Assembly: GCA_021819345.1 (NCBI GenBank)
Contig: JAKARG010000239.1
Coordinates: 1-5,396 of the forward strand
Direction: 5' to 3'
DNA length: 5,396 bases
From: Actinomycetes bacterium
GTDB taxonomy: Bacteria; Actinomycetota; Acidimicrobiia; Acidimicrobiales; Palsa-688
Within the stretch, counting starts at the first letter, position 1. Every line of letters starts with the position of its first letter. Position numbers and translations under genes: made by a program. The notes below the pieces were generated by a model that saw only the letters and a program-made list of their open reading frames with translations, searched no databases and was not told the DNA's origin. Shown one piece after another: positions 1 to 5,396 of this stretch.

Positions 1-2
1 CG

Positions 3-2987
3 GTCCGGATCAGCTCGATCGCCGCGCAGATCCACGTGGAGTCCTTCGAGGCCGAGGTGGAGCGGGTCTCCGCCCGGCTACGGCGCCTCTACGACGAAGC
101 GCTCCGGCACCGGCCCCGCAAGTTCGTGAACCTCGACATGGAGGAGTACCGGGACCTCGAGCTCACCGTTGCCTGCTTCGAGCGGGTCCTCTCCGAGGAG
201 CCCTACCTCGGCCTCGATGCCGGGATCGTCCTGCAGGCCTACCTACCCGACTCCACCCGCGTGCTCTCCGAGCTGCTCCCCTGGGCTCGCGAGCGCCACG
301 CCGAGCGAGGCGGCACGGTGAAGGTCCGCTTCGTGAAGGGTGCCAACCTCGCCACCGAGCGTGTCGAGGCAGAGCTCGCCGGCTGGCCGCAGGCGCCCTT
401 CGAGACCAAAGCCGAGGTCGACGCCAACTACAAGCGGATGCTCGACCTCGCCCTCGACCCATCCAACGCCGGCGCGCTGCGGATCGGGGTGGCGAGCCAC
501 AACCTGTTCGAGTCTGCCTGGGCCCTCACCCTCGCCGACAGCCGTGGCCTCGGGGGCATGGTGGAGCTGGAGATGCTCGAGGGCATGGTCCCCGCCCTTG
601 CTGCGGCCACCGGGCAGGAAGCCGGCGGGCTGTTGCTCTACGCCCCGGTCGCAAGGCGCGCCGACCACGAGTCGGTGATCGCCTATCTGGTCCGCCGCTT
701 CGACGAGAACACCGACCCGGCCAACTTCTTGCGCCACCAGTTCTCCCTCACCCCGGGATCGCCCGCCTGGGAGGTCGAGGCCGAGCGCTTCCGCGCTGCG
801 GTCCGCGACCACCGCTCCCCCGCTCCCCCGAGCCGCCGGAACCAGGATCGTCGCCAGGGCGTCGGCATCTCGCCGGGCCCGCTAGCCCACCGACCGAGCC
901 CCTCAGGCCACCACCCTGCCGGCAGTTGGCACCGAGTGGGGGCGGCGATCGGCTTCGCCAACGAGCCCGACACCGACTTCTCCCTCGCCCACAACCGCGA
1001 GTGGGTCGCGGGTGCGCTGGCCCCGCTCGCCGAGCTCGGCCTGGAGCTGGTACCCGCCGAGGTGGACGGGGAAGCGGTGGGCTCACCGCTCGAGGACGGC
1101 TTCGATCCCGCCGAGCCGGCAAGGGTCGCCTATCGCTGGGCACGCTCCACCCCCGAGCTGGTGGAGCGGGCGGTCGTTGCGGCGCGTCGGGTGGGTCCGG
1201 GCTGGGCCTCGACCTCGGCCGCCGAACGCCGGGACCTGCTCTTCGGGGTGGCCGACCGCCTCGCCGACGCCCGGGGCCGGCTCATCGGGGTAATGGCTCG
1301 CGACGCCGGCAAGACCGTCGCCGAGGGCGACCCCGAGGTCTCCGAGGCGATCGACTTCGCCCGGTACTACGCAGAATGCAGCCTCGGGCTCGAGGCGCTG
1401 GCCGCCGAGGGGGCCACCTGGAGACCTCACGGCACGATCGCAGTGGTCGCACCCTGGAACTTTCCCCTGGCGATCCCCGCGGGCGGGGTGCTCGCCGGGC
1501 TGGCCGCCGGCAACGCGGTCATCTTGAAGCCTGCCCCCGAGGCGGTCGCCACCGCGAGGGCTCTGGCCGAGGCGTGCTGGAGCGCCGGAGTGCCCCGCGA
1601 CCTGCTCCAGTTCCTCCCCTGCGCCGACGACGAGGCCGGCCGGCTGCTCGTCACCCACCCCGGGGTGGACGCAGTGATCCTGACCGGCTCCTTCGACACC
1701 GCGAGGATGTTCCTCGGGTGGCGTCCCTCGCTGCGCCTGCACGCCGAGACGAGCGGAAAGAACGCGATCGTGGTGACCGCCGCCGCAGACCTCGACGCCG
1801 CCGTCGCCGACCTCGTCCACTCCGCCTTCGGCCACGCCGGCCAGAAGTGCTCGGCGGCGAGCCTGGCGATCCTCGAGGCCTCGGTCTACGACGATCCCCG
1901 CTTCCGCCGCCAGCTCGCCGACGCGGTCCGCACCCTCCGACCCGGCCCTGCCCACGACCTGCGCACCACCATGGGACCGTTGATCCGACCACCGAGCGGG
2001 CCGCTCGCCGACGCCCTCGTACGGCTCGGACCCGGCGAGTCCTGGTTGGTCGAGCCGACCCAGCTGGCGGGCAGCCCCAACCTGTGGTCACCGGGGGTGA
2101 AGCTCGGAGTGCGTGGCGGCTCGGCGTTCCACCTCACCGAGTGCTTCGGCCCGGTTCTCGGCCTCATGAGGGCGGCGAACCTCGACGAGGCCATCCGCCT
2201 GCAGAACCAGCCGGCCTACGGGCTCACCGCCGGCCTCCACTCCCTCGATCCCGCCGAGATCTCCCACTGGAGGGAACGGGTCGAAGCCGGCAACCTCTAC
2301 GTCAACCGGCACATCACCGGGGCGATCGTGCGCCGCCAACCCTTCGGCGGGTGGAAGCGGTCGGTGCTCGGGCCCGGGGCCAAGGCCGGCGGACCCAACT
2401 ACGTGGCCAGCCTCGGCACCTGGTCCGCCGACTTCGACGGCGGCTGCGAGCAGTTCGCCGCCGCAGTACGCGCGACCCTCGAGCACGAGCTCGCCCCCTC
2501 CGACCCGAGCGGTCTCAGGGCGGAGTCCAACGTCTTGCGCTACCGGCCACTCGGGCGGGTGCTCCTACGCACCGGCCCCTCGGTTCCCGAGCGCGACCTC
2601 GAGCTCGCTCTGGGCGCCGCCGGCGCCCTCGATGTCGAGGTGACCGTCTCCAGCCCCACCCCCCTCGGCCCCTACCGCAGCCCGAGCCGCTCGGTCGTCG
2701 AGGACCGCGTGGTGGTCGAGGACGACGAGATGCTCGGAGCCCGCCTGCTCGCGACACCAGCCGGCAGCGCAACGAGCGAGGTGGCAGACAAGCTGCGCTT
2801 CCTCGCCCCCCCGACCGACGCCCTACGCCTCGCGGCGATCGACTCAGGGCTGTGGGTCGACGACCTGCCGGCCGTCGGCCACCCGGGCCTCGAAGCGTTG
2901 CGATGGGTCCGCGAGCAGGCGGTGAGCGAGACCCGCCACCGTCACGGGGACATCACCGGGCGCCACAAGGGCCTGCTCGACCCCTGA
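3..2987 (+). CDS. putA: Bifunctional proline dehydrogenase / L-glutamate gamma-semialdehyde dehydrogenase (PutA), 5'-partial
   Basis: This enzyme oxidises proline to glutamate in two steps: an FAD-dependent PRODH domain makes P5C, and an NAD-dependent aldehyde dehydrogenase domain finishes the reaction. The reading frame is open to the left edge (it begins VRISSIAAQ), so the GTG at 36 is internal and roughly 150 N-terminal residues are probably missing. PRODH signatures seen in order are KFVNLDMEEYRDL, GIVLQAYLPDS, VRFVKGANL, GVASHNLFE, EMLEGM and YLVRRFDENT; the Arg pair at 693-698 corresponds to the known proline-carboxylate-binding arginines. After a Pro/Arg/His-rich linker (about 805-955) the ALDH domain starts at FANEPDTDF. 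It has PWNFP (Asn 1458-1460), LKPAPEA, AETSGKN (general-base Glu 1746-1748), GQKCSA (catalytic Cys 1848-1850) and RRQPFGGWKRS. The C-terminal tail ends in REQAVSETRHRHGD, typical of actinobacterial PutA. All catalytic residues visible are intact. It is followed by a 193-bp gap, so it is probably transcribed separately from the next gene. Confidence 0.96.
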   Translation, partial: VRISSIAAQIHVESFEAEVERVSARLRRLYDEALRHRPRKFVNLDMEEYRDLELTVACFERVLSEEPYLGLDAGIVLQAYLPDSTRVLSELLPWARERHAERGGTVKVRFVKGANLATERVEAELAGWPQAPFETKAEVDANYKRMLDLALDPSNAGALRIGVASHNLFESAWALTLADSRGLGGMVELEMLEGMVPALAAATGQEAGGLLLYAPVARRADHESVIAYLVRRFDENTDPANFLRHQFSLTPGSPAWEVEAERFRAAVRDHRSPAPPSRRNQDRRQGVGISPGPLAHRPSPSGHHPAGSWHRVGAAIGFANEPDTDFSLAHNREWVAGALAPLAELGLELVPAEVDGEAVGSPLEDGFDPAEPARVAYRWARSTPELVERAVVAARRVGPGWASTSAAERRDLLFGVADRLADARGRLIGVMARDAGKTVAEGDPEVSEAIDFARYYAECSLGLEALAAEGATWRPHGTIAVVAPWNFPLAIPAGGVLAGLAAGNAVILKPAPEAVATARALAEACWSAGVPRDLLQFLPCADDEAGRLLVTHPGVDAVILTGSFDTARMFLGWRPSLRLHAETSGKNAIVVTAAADLDAAVADLVHSAFGHAGQKCSAASLAILEASVYDDPRFRRQLADAVRTLRPGPAHDLRTTMGPLIRPPSGPLADALVRLGPGESWLVEPTQLAGSPNLWSPGVKLGVRGGSAFHLTECFGPVLGLMRAANLDEAIRLQNQPAYGLTAGLHSLDPAEISHWRERVEAGNLYVNRHITGAIVRRQPFGGWKRSVLGPGAKAGGPNYVASLGTWSADFDGGCEQFAAAVRATLEHELAPSDPSGLRAESNVLRYRPLGRVLLRTGPSVPERDLELALGAAGALDVEVTVSSPTPLGPYRSPSRSVVEDRVVVEDDEMLGARLLATPAGSATSEVADKLRFLAPPTDALRLAAIDSGLWVDDLPAVGHPGLEALRWVREQAVSETRHRHGDITGRHKGLLDP

Positions 2988-3028
2988 CCCTCGCTCGATC
3001 CCTGGCCCTCGCTCGACCCCTGACCCGA
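2975..3028. repeat. Three tandem 18-bp repeats across the putA stop codon
   Basis: Three head-to-tail copies of an 18-bp unit lie at 2975-2992, 2993-3010 and 3011-3028. Copy 1 is gctcgacccctgaccctc, copy 2 is gctcgatccctggccctc (two differences) and copy 3 is gctcgacccctgacccga (first 16 bases identical to copy 1). The putA TGA (2985-2987) sits inside copy 1. Because 18 is six codons, the repeat keeps the putA frame: copy 2 has TGG where copies 1 and 3 have TGA. Replication slippage at the gene end is the simplest origin. I see no protein-coding role for it. Confidence 0.85.
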
Positions 3029-3106
3029 GCGCGCTGCGGGCATCCCCCGAGCTGCGCCCCCGAGCACCGGCTCGCCCTGCGCTCGGCACTCGACGGGTGG
3101 GAGACG

Positions 3107-3143
3107 GGGACCATCGACCCTGGTCGCAGGTGACCTCCGGCCC
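3107..3143. promoter_or_regulatory. Possible pair of DosR/DevR-like binding boxes
   Basis: Two degenerate inverted repeats resemble the core of the mycobacterial DosR box (GGGACTWWAGTCCC). Box 1 at 3107-3120 is GGGACCATCGACCC and matches 9 of the 10 outer core bases (GGGAC-N4-GTCCC). Box 2 at 3130-3143 is GTGACCTCCGGCCC and matches 8 of 10. Their centres are 23 bp apart. If transcription starts near 3175 they lie at about -39 and -61, a plausible arrangement for an activator. The flanking TTS/SAA bases are not conserved, and in DNA this GC-rich such matches can occur by chance. The idea is supported mainly by the DevS-like kinase two genes downstream. Confidence 0.25.
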
Positions 3144-3162
3144 CGTCGGCCAGCCCCCGGGC

Positions 3163-3168
3163 TATACA
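3163..3168 (+). promoter_or_regulatory. Possible -10 element (TATACA) for the flavoprotein-kinase operon
   Basis: TATACA is a conspicuous AT-rich hexamer in an otherwise GC-rich 193-bp gap and ends 12 bases before the GTG at 3181. A start site 6-8 bases downstream would give a transcript with a leader of only a few bases. That agrees with the absence of a Shine-Dalgarno sequence in front of GTG 3181, since leaderless messages are common in Actinobacteria. There is no recognisable -35 hexamer at 16-18 bp spacing, which would suit an activator-dependent promoter or a false call. The last base is A instead of the usual T. Confidence 0.3.
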
Positions 3169-3180
3169 GACTGGACCACG

Positions 3181-3618
3181 GTGCTGGACCGCAACGGCTT
3201 GGAGATCCTCGGTCGCGACGAGTGCCTGGCGCTGGTCGCCTCCTCTCCGGTCGGGCGCGTGGCGCTCAGTGCCGACGCCCTCCCGGTCGTCCTGCCGGTC
3301 AACCACCGCCTGCTCGGCGACTCGGTGGTCTTCGCGACCGGGGTCGGCTCGAAGCTCTTGTCCATGGAGAAGGGAACGGTGGTCGCCTTCGAGGCAGACG
3401 CCTTCGACCCCGCCTCCCGCAGCGGGTGGAGCGTCCTCGTGGTCGGCGTGGCCCACCAGATCACCGAGGGCGACCGCGAGTGGGGCCCAGCCAACGCGCT
3501 CGACCTGCACCCATGGGTCGGGCACCACGCCAGTTACCTGGTCCGCCTGACGACCGAGCGCATCTCCGGGCGCCGCCTGAGACCCGCCCCGGCGCCCCCA
3601 CCGCCAAGGCGCCGGTGA
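3181..3618 (+). CDS. Pyridoxamine 5'-phosphate oxidase-like (Pyridox_ox_2 type) flavin-binding protein
   Basis: This predicted 145-residue cytoplasmic protein has the split-barrel flavin-binding fold. Its pattern is that of the Pyridox_ox_2 group: LDRNGLEIL at residues 2-10, SPVGRVALS at 22-30, LPVVLPVNH at 34-42, FATGVGSKL at 51-59, VAFEADAFDP near 68-77, SGWSVLVVGVA at 81-91 and a closing RLTTERISGRRL. Members bind FMN or F420; substrates are mostly unknown, and true pyridoxine-phosphate oxidase activity should not be assumed. The GTG at 3181 is chosen because the family begins at this point. In-frame GTGs at 3097 and 3130 would add residues unlike the family. No Shine-Dalgarno is visible, so a leaderless start is possible. 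The last dozen residues are a Pro/Arg tail of no known role. Its TGA overlaps a GTG in the frame of the next gene (GTGA, 3615-3618), which points to co-transcription with the histidine kinase. Similar proteins occur in DosR-type hypoxia regulons. Confidence 0.9.
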   Translation: MLDRNGLEILGRDECLALVASSPVGRVALSADALPVVLPVNHRLLGDSVVFATGVGSKLLSMEKGTVVAFEADAFDPASRSGWSVLVVGVAHQITEGDREWGPANALDLHPWVGHHASYLVRLTTERISGRRLRPAPAPPPPRRR

Positions 3619-3665
3619 ACCTCCCCCTCGGACGGAGAGAGATCCAGGAGCGCCCCGGTGCCAGG

Positions 3666-4805
3666 ATGGCCGGGATGCCCTACCACCGGATCACCGACCC
3701 CGGCCGGTTGCAGGCCCTGCTCGACGCGGTGCTGGTCATCGAGTCCGACCTCGACCTCTTCAGCCTCCTGCGCCAGATCGCCGGCGCCGCAGTCGATCTG
3801 GTCGGCGCCCGCTACGGTGCGCTCGGCGTGCTCGACTCGAGCGGCGTTGGCCTCGCCGAGTTCGTCCACGTCGGTGTCGACCCAGCCACCGTCGAGTCGA
3901 TCGGCCACCTCCCTGAGGGCCGGGGCATCCTCGGCCTGCTGATCCGAGACCCCCGCCCGATCCGCCTGGACGACCTCGCCGCCCACCCCGCCTCGGTCGG
4001 CTTCCCCCCGGGCCACCCGGCCATGAGGTCGTTCCTCGGCGTACCGGTGAGGGTGCGCGACCAGGTCTACGGGAACCTCTACCTGAGCGAGAAGCTCGAC
4101 GGAGCGAGCTTCGACGACGACGACGAGCACCTGGTCGGCGCCCTCGCTCGCGCCGCTGGGATCGCCATCGACAACGCCCGCCTCCACGCCCGGGTACGCG
4201 AGCTGACCCTTGCCGAAGACCGGGAGCGCATCGCTCGCGACCTGCACGACACGGTGATCCAGCGCATCTTCGCGGTGGCCCTCTCGCTCCAGGCCACCCT
4301 CGGCTCGGTGGACCGGCCGGAGCTGTCCGCTCGGCTGGCGACCGCCGTCGGCGACCTCGACGAGACCATCCGCCAGATCCGGACCTCGATCTTCGCCCTC
4401 CAGCCACCGCCTTCGGCCAGCACGGGGCTGCGCGTCGCGATCCTCGACTTGTGCGCCGAGGCCGCCCGCAGCCTCCGCTTCGAGCCCTCCGTAGCCTTCG
4501 ACGGCCCGGTCGACCTCGTCCCGGGCCACGTGGGCTCCGAGGCTCTCGCCGCACTACGCGAGGCGCTGAGCAACGTCGCCCGCCACGCTCGGGCGACGCA
4601 CGCCGAGGTCGAGGTCACCGCCACGGTCGAGTCGCTTTGCGTCAGGGTCGACGACGACGGCGTGGGAATGGCACCCGGCGCACCCCGAGCGGGCAAGGGA
4701 CTGCCCAACATGGCAGAGCGCGCCGAGCTGCTCGGCGGGTCCTTCGCCATCTCCGCCCGCCCCGGAGGCGGCACCAGGGTGCAGTGGCAGGTACCGCTCG
4801 GCTGA
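3666..4805 (+). CDS. GAF-domain sensor histidine kinase, DevS/NarL-family type
   Basis: This is a soluble cytoplasmic histidine kinase, 379 residues from ATG 3666, with no membrane segment. It should phosphorylate a LuxR/NarL-type response regulator. A single GAF domain covers about residues 17-175 and includes HPAMRSFLGVPVRVRD and GNLYLSEK. Residues H117 and Y139 sit 22 apart, as I recall for haem-ligating His149 and distal Tyr171 of mycobacterial DevS, so haem-based gas sensing is possible. The HisKA_3 dimerisation segment carries ERIARDLHDTVIQ, with phospho-acceptor H194. The ATPase domain has LREALSNVARHA (N303), DDDGVGM (329-335), GKGLPNM (343-349) and GGGTRVQW (367-374), so it looks active. 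The start is uncertain. A GTG at 3615 overlapping the previous stop would add 17 residues. ATG 3675 has AGGA eight bases upstream. The strong AGGAG at 3646-3650 is 15 bases from ATG 3666 and is best spaced for an out-of-frame GTG at 3658. No response regulator follows; the operon ends at a hairpin. Confidence 0.94.
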   Translation: MAGMPYHRITDPGRLQALLDAVLVIESDLDLFSLLRQIAGAAVDLVGARYGALGVLDSSGVGLAEFVHVGVDPATVESIGHLPEGRGILGLLIRDPRPIRLDDLAAHPASVGFPPGHPAMRSFLGVPVRVRDQVYGNLYLSEKLDGASFDDDDEHLVGALARAAGIAIDNARLHARVRELTLAEDRERIARDLHDTVIQRIFAVALSLQATLGSVDRPELSARLATAVGDLDETIRQIRTSIFALQPPPSASTGLRVAILDLCAEAARSLRFEPSVAFDGPVDLVPGHVGSEALAALREALSNVARHARATHAEVEVTATVESLCVRVDDDGVGMAPGAPRAGKGLPNMAERAELLGGSFAISARPGGGTRVQWQVPLG

Positions 4806-4826
4806 TCGGGCCCGACCAGGACTCAT

Positions 4827-4854
4827 GGCACGCCCAGCTGCGCCGGGGCGTGCC
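4827..4854. terminator. GC-rich hairpin between convergent genes, probable bidirectional terminator
   Basis: The arms ggcacgccc (4827-4835) and gggcgtgcc (4846-4854) pair perfectly over 9 bp around a 10-base loop. The hairpin lies 21 bases after the kinase stop on the plus strand and just after the end of the minus-strand acetate-kinase remnant, where a terminator shared by two convergent units would be expected. Neither side has a T tract, so it would be of the U-poor type common in Actinobacteria, or simply an mRNA-stabilising stem. A 10-base palindrome, tcgggcccga (4806-4815), directly follows the kinase stop and may add to the structure. Confidence 0.6.
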
Positions 4855-4860
4855 GAGCGC

Positions 4861-5004
4861 TCAGGCCCGCCCGGCGAGCAAGCGGCGGCACTCCCCTGCG
4901 ATCACCAGGTCCTCCCGGAGGGTCACGGAGTCGTCGGCCTCGACGACCCGCAGCTTCACGCTGCTCGATTCGGCGTTGACGACGAGGACCCGGGCGGCGT
5001 CCAC
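4861..5004 (-). pseudogene. ackA: Internally deleted acetate kinase remnant (N-terminus fused to C-terminus)
   Basis: This is a 47-codon minus-strand ORF from GTG 5004-5002 to TGA 4863-4861. Its first part, ARVLVVNAESSSVKLRVVEA, closely resembles the start of acetate kinases (RVLVVNAGSSSLKLRVLDA), which holds the nucleotide/substrate-binding Asn (here 4977-4975) and the NAGSSS loop. Its last part, LREDLVIAGECRRLLAG, resembles the end of the same enzymes (AREDLVIARE-RRLL). Acetate kinase is normally about 400 residues, so some 350 central residues, including the catalytic core, appear to be missing and the frame has been kept. The glycine of NAGSSS is replaced by Glu (GAA, 4971-4969). No kinase activity is conceivable. 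The family comparison is from memory, so the match needs a search. It lies nine bases after the stop of the upstream stress-protein gene, in the same frame, and was probably its operon partner. The alternative is a real small protein of unknown role. Confidence 0.6.
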
Positions 5005-5013
5005 GTCGGGGGC

Positions 5014-5396
5014 TCAGCCCCGCTCGGCGGCGTGGCGGACGATCACCACCGGGCAGGGGGCGTGGGACGCGCAGTGGGCGCTCACCGATCCGAGCAACAT
5101 GCCGCTGAAGGCTCCATGGCCCCGCCCGCCGACCACCAACAGCTCTGCCCCGGCGGCGAGCTCGACCAGCCGGGGCGCCGGGTGGCCCTCCACGACCACC
5201 TTCTCCACCTCGACCGCAGGCGGGTCACCGAGCACCTCTCGGACGGCCTCGTCCAGGGTCTCGGCTGCGGCCGACGAGTAGTCGAGCCCGCTCGGCAGGA
5301 GCACCCCGGTCCCGTAGGCGAGAGCCGGGACCTCCCATGCCGTTACCACCTTCAGGCGGGAGCCGGCCGAGCGGGCCTGGCGGAGCGCCCATAGAT
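5014..5396 (-). CDS. Universal stress protein (UspA family), 5'-partial
   Basis: The minus-strand frame is open to the right edge and gives 126 residues starting LWALRQARSAGSRLKVVTAW. Only about 15-25 N-terminal residues (the usual VVGVDGS strand) should be missing, so the GTG at 5349-5347 is internal. The fold signatures are the first-helix/second-strand segment above and VEGHPAPRLVELA, followed by AELLVVGGRGHGAFSGMLLG and ending CPVVIVRHAAERG. The UspA ATP-binding pattern G-2X-G-9X-G-S is present exactly (codons between 5130 and 5086), placing it in the ATP-binding class. Family members act in the cytoplasm in survival of starvation, hypoxia and redox stress, usually as regulators without a defined reaction. 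It converges on the kinase gene and is followed after nine bases by the acetate-kinase remnant. Its promoter lies outside the window. Confidence 0.94.
   Translation of the reverse strand, partial: LWALRQARSAGSRLKVVTAWEVPALAYGTGVLLPSGLDYSSAAAETLDEAVREVLGDPPAVEVEKVVVEGHPAPRLVELAAGAELLVVGGRGHGAFSGMLLGSVSAHCASHAPCPVVIVRHAAERG

Noticed and set aside
1083..1955. Minus-strand ORF of 290 codons antisense to the PutA ALDH domain
   Set aside because: It is an antisense shadow of a conserved domain, with no motif and no plausible start context.
3061..3074. Small inverted repeat cgag...ctcg as a putA terminator
   Set aside because: Only four to five pairs, no T tract, and many equally good short stems exist in this GC-rich gap.
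926..3133. Long plus-strand ORF of 735 codons overlapping putA in another frame
   Set aside because: Its product is almost entirely Arg/Pro/Gly/Ala with no recognisable domain, as expected for an off-frame reading of high-GC coding DNA, while the putA frame has intact catalytic motifs throughout.
3222..3665. Upstream extension of the kinase frame through the flavoprotein gene
   Set aside because: The residues are Arg/Pro/Gly-rich off-frame sequence of the split-barrel gene; the kinase family similarity begins only near 3675.
3534..4529. Minus-strand ORF of 331 codons antisense to the kinase
   Set aside because: It mirrors the kinase codon structure (Val/Gly/Glu/Asp-rich shadow), has no family resemblance, and the plus-strand kinase is unambiguous.
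4825..5394. Plus-strand ORF of 189 codons covering the end of the window
   Set aside because: It runs antisense to the UspA gene and the acetate-kinase remnant, both of which have recognisable family motifs on the minus strand.
1..5396. CRISPR array, tRNA, rRNA, insertion sequence or attachment site
   Set aside because: No regularly spaced repeats, tRNA-like cloverleaf, transposase motif or terminal inverted repeats were seen on either strand.

Overview
The window is high-GC DNA with GTG and ATG starts and strong GC bias at third codon positions. The proteins resemble those of Actinobacteria: a two-domain PutA with an actinobacterial-type C-terminal tail, a small FMN-type split-barrel protein, a DevS-like GAF histidine kinase and a UspA protein. 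An acidimicrobial-type actinobacterium would fit, but that placement is inference; no rRNA or other marker gene is present.

Layout. (1) Positions 3-2987, plus strand: most of a bifunctional proline dehydrogenase / glutamate-semialdehyde dehydrogenase (PutA), with its N-terminus cut off by the window edge. (2) Positions 2988-3180: an intergenic stretch that opens with three 18-bp tandem repeats, the first of which contains the putA stop codon. It then holds two degenerate DosR/DevR-like inverted repeats and a possible -10 box. (3) Positions 3181-3618, plus: a pyridoxamine-5'-phosphate-oxidase-like (Pyridox_ox_2 type) flavin-binding protein. (4) Positions 3666-4805, plus (or from a GTG at 3615 that overlaps the previous stop): a soluble GAF-HisKA_3-HATPase sensor kinase. 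(5) Positions 4827-4854: a perfect 9-bp GC-rich hairpin between convergent transcription units. (6) Positions 4861-5004, minus: a 47-codon ORF that looks like the first and last pieces of acetate kinase joined together, most simply an internally deleted ackA. (7) Positions 5014-5396, minus: a universal stress protein whose first residues lie beyond the window.

How it fits together. PutA oxidises proline to glutamate and is probably its own transcription unit. The flavin-type protein and the kinase look like a two-gene operon. The kinase GAF domain keeps a His and a Tyr at the spacing I recall for the haem ligand His149 and distal Tyr171 of mycobacterial DevS. In DosR/OsdR-type regulons, split-barrel flavoproteins, UspA proteins and fermentative acetate enzymes are often grouped with such kinases. 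I therefore read the right half of the window as a small piece of an oxygen/redox-responsive dormancy or stress island. No response regulator is encoded here, and the acetate kinase appears to have decayed. The two items most worth a second look are the collapsed acetate kinase and the candidate haem-sensing kinase with DosR-like boxes upstream.
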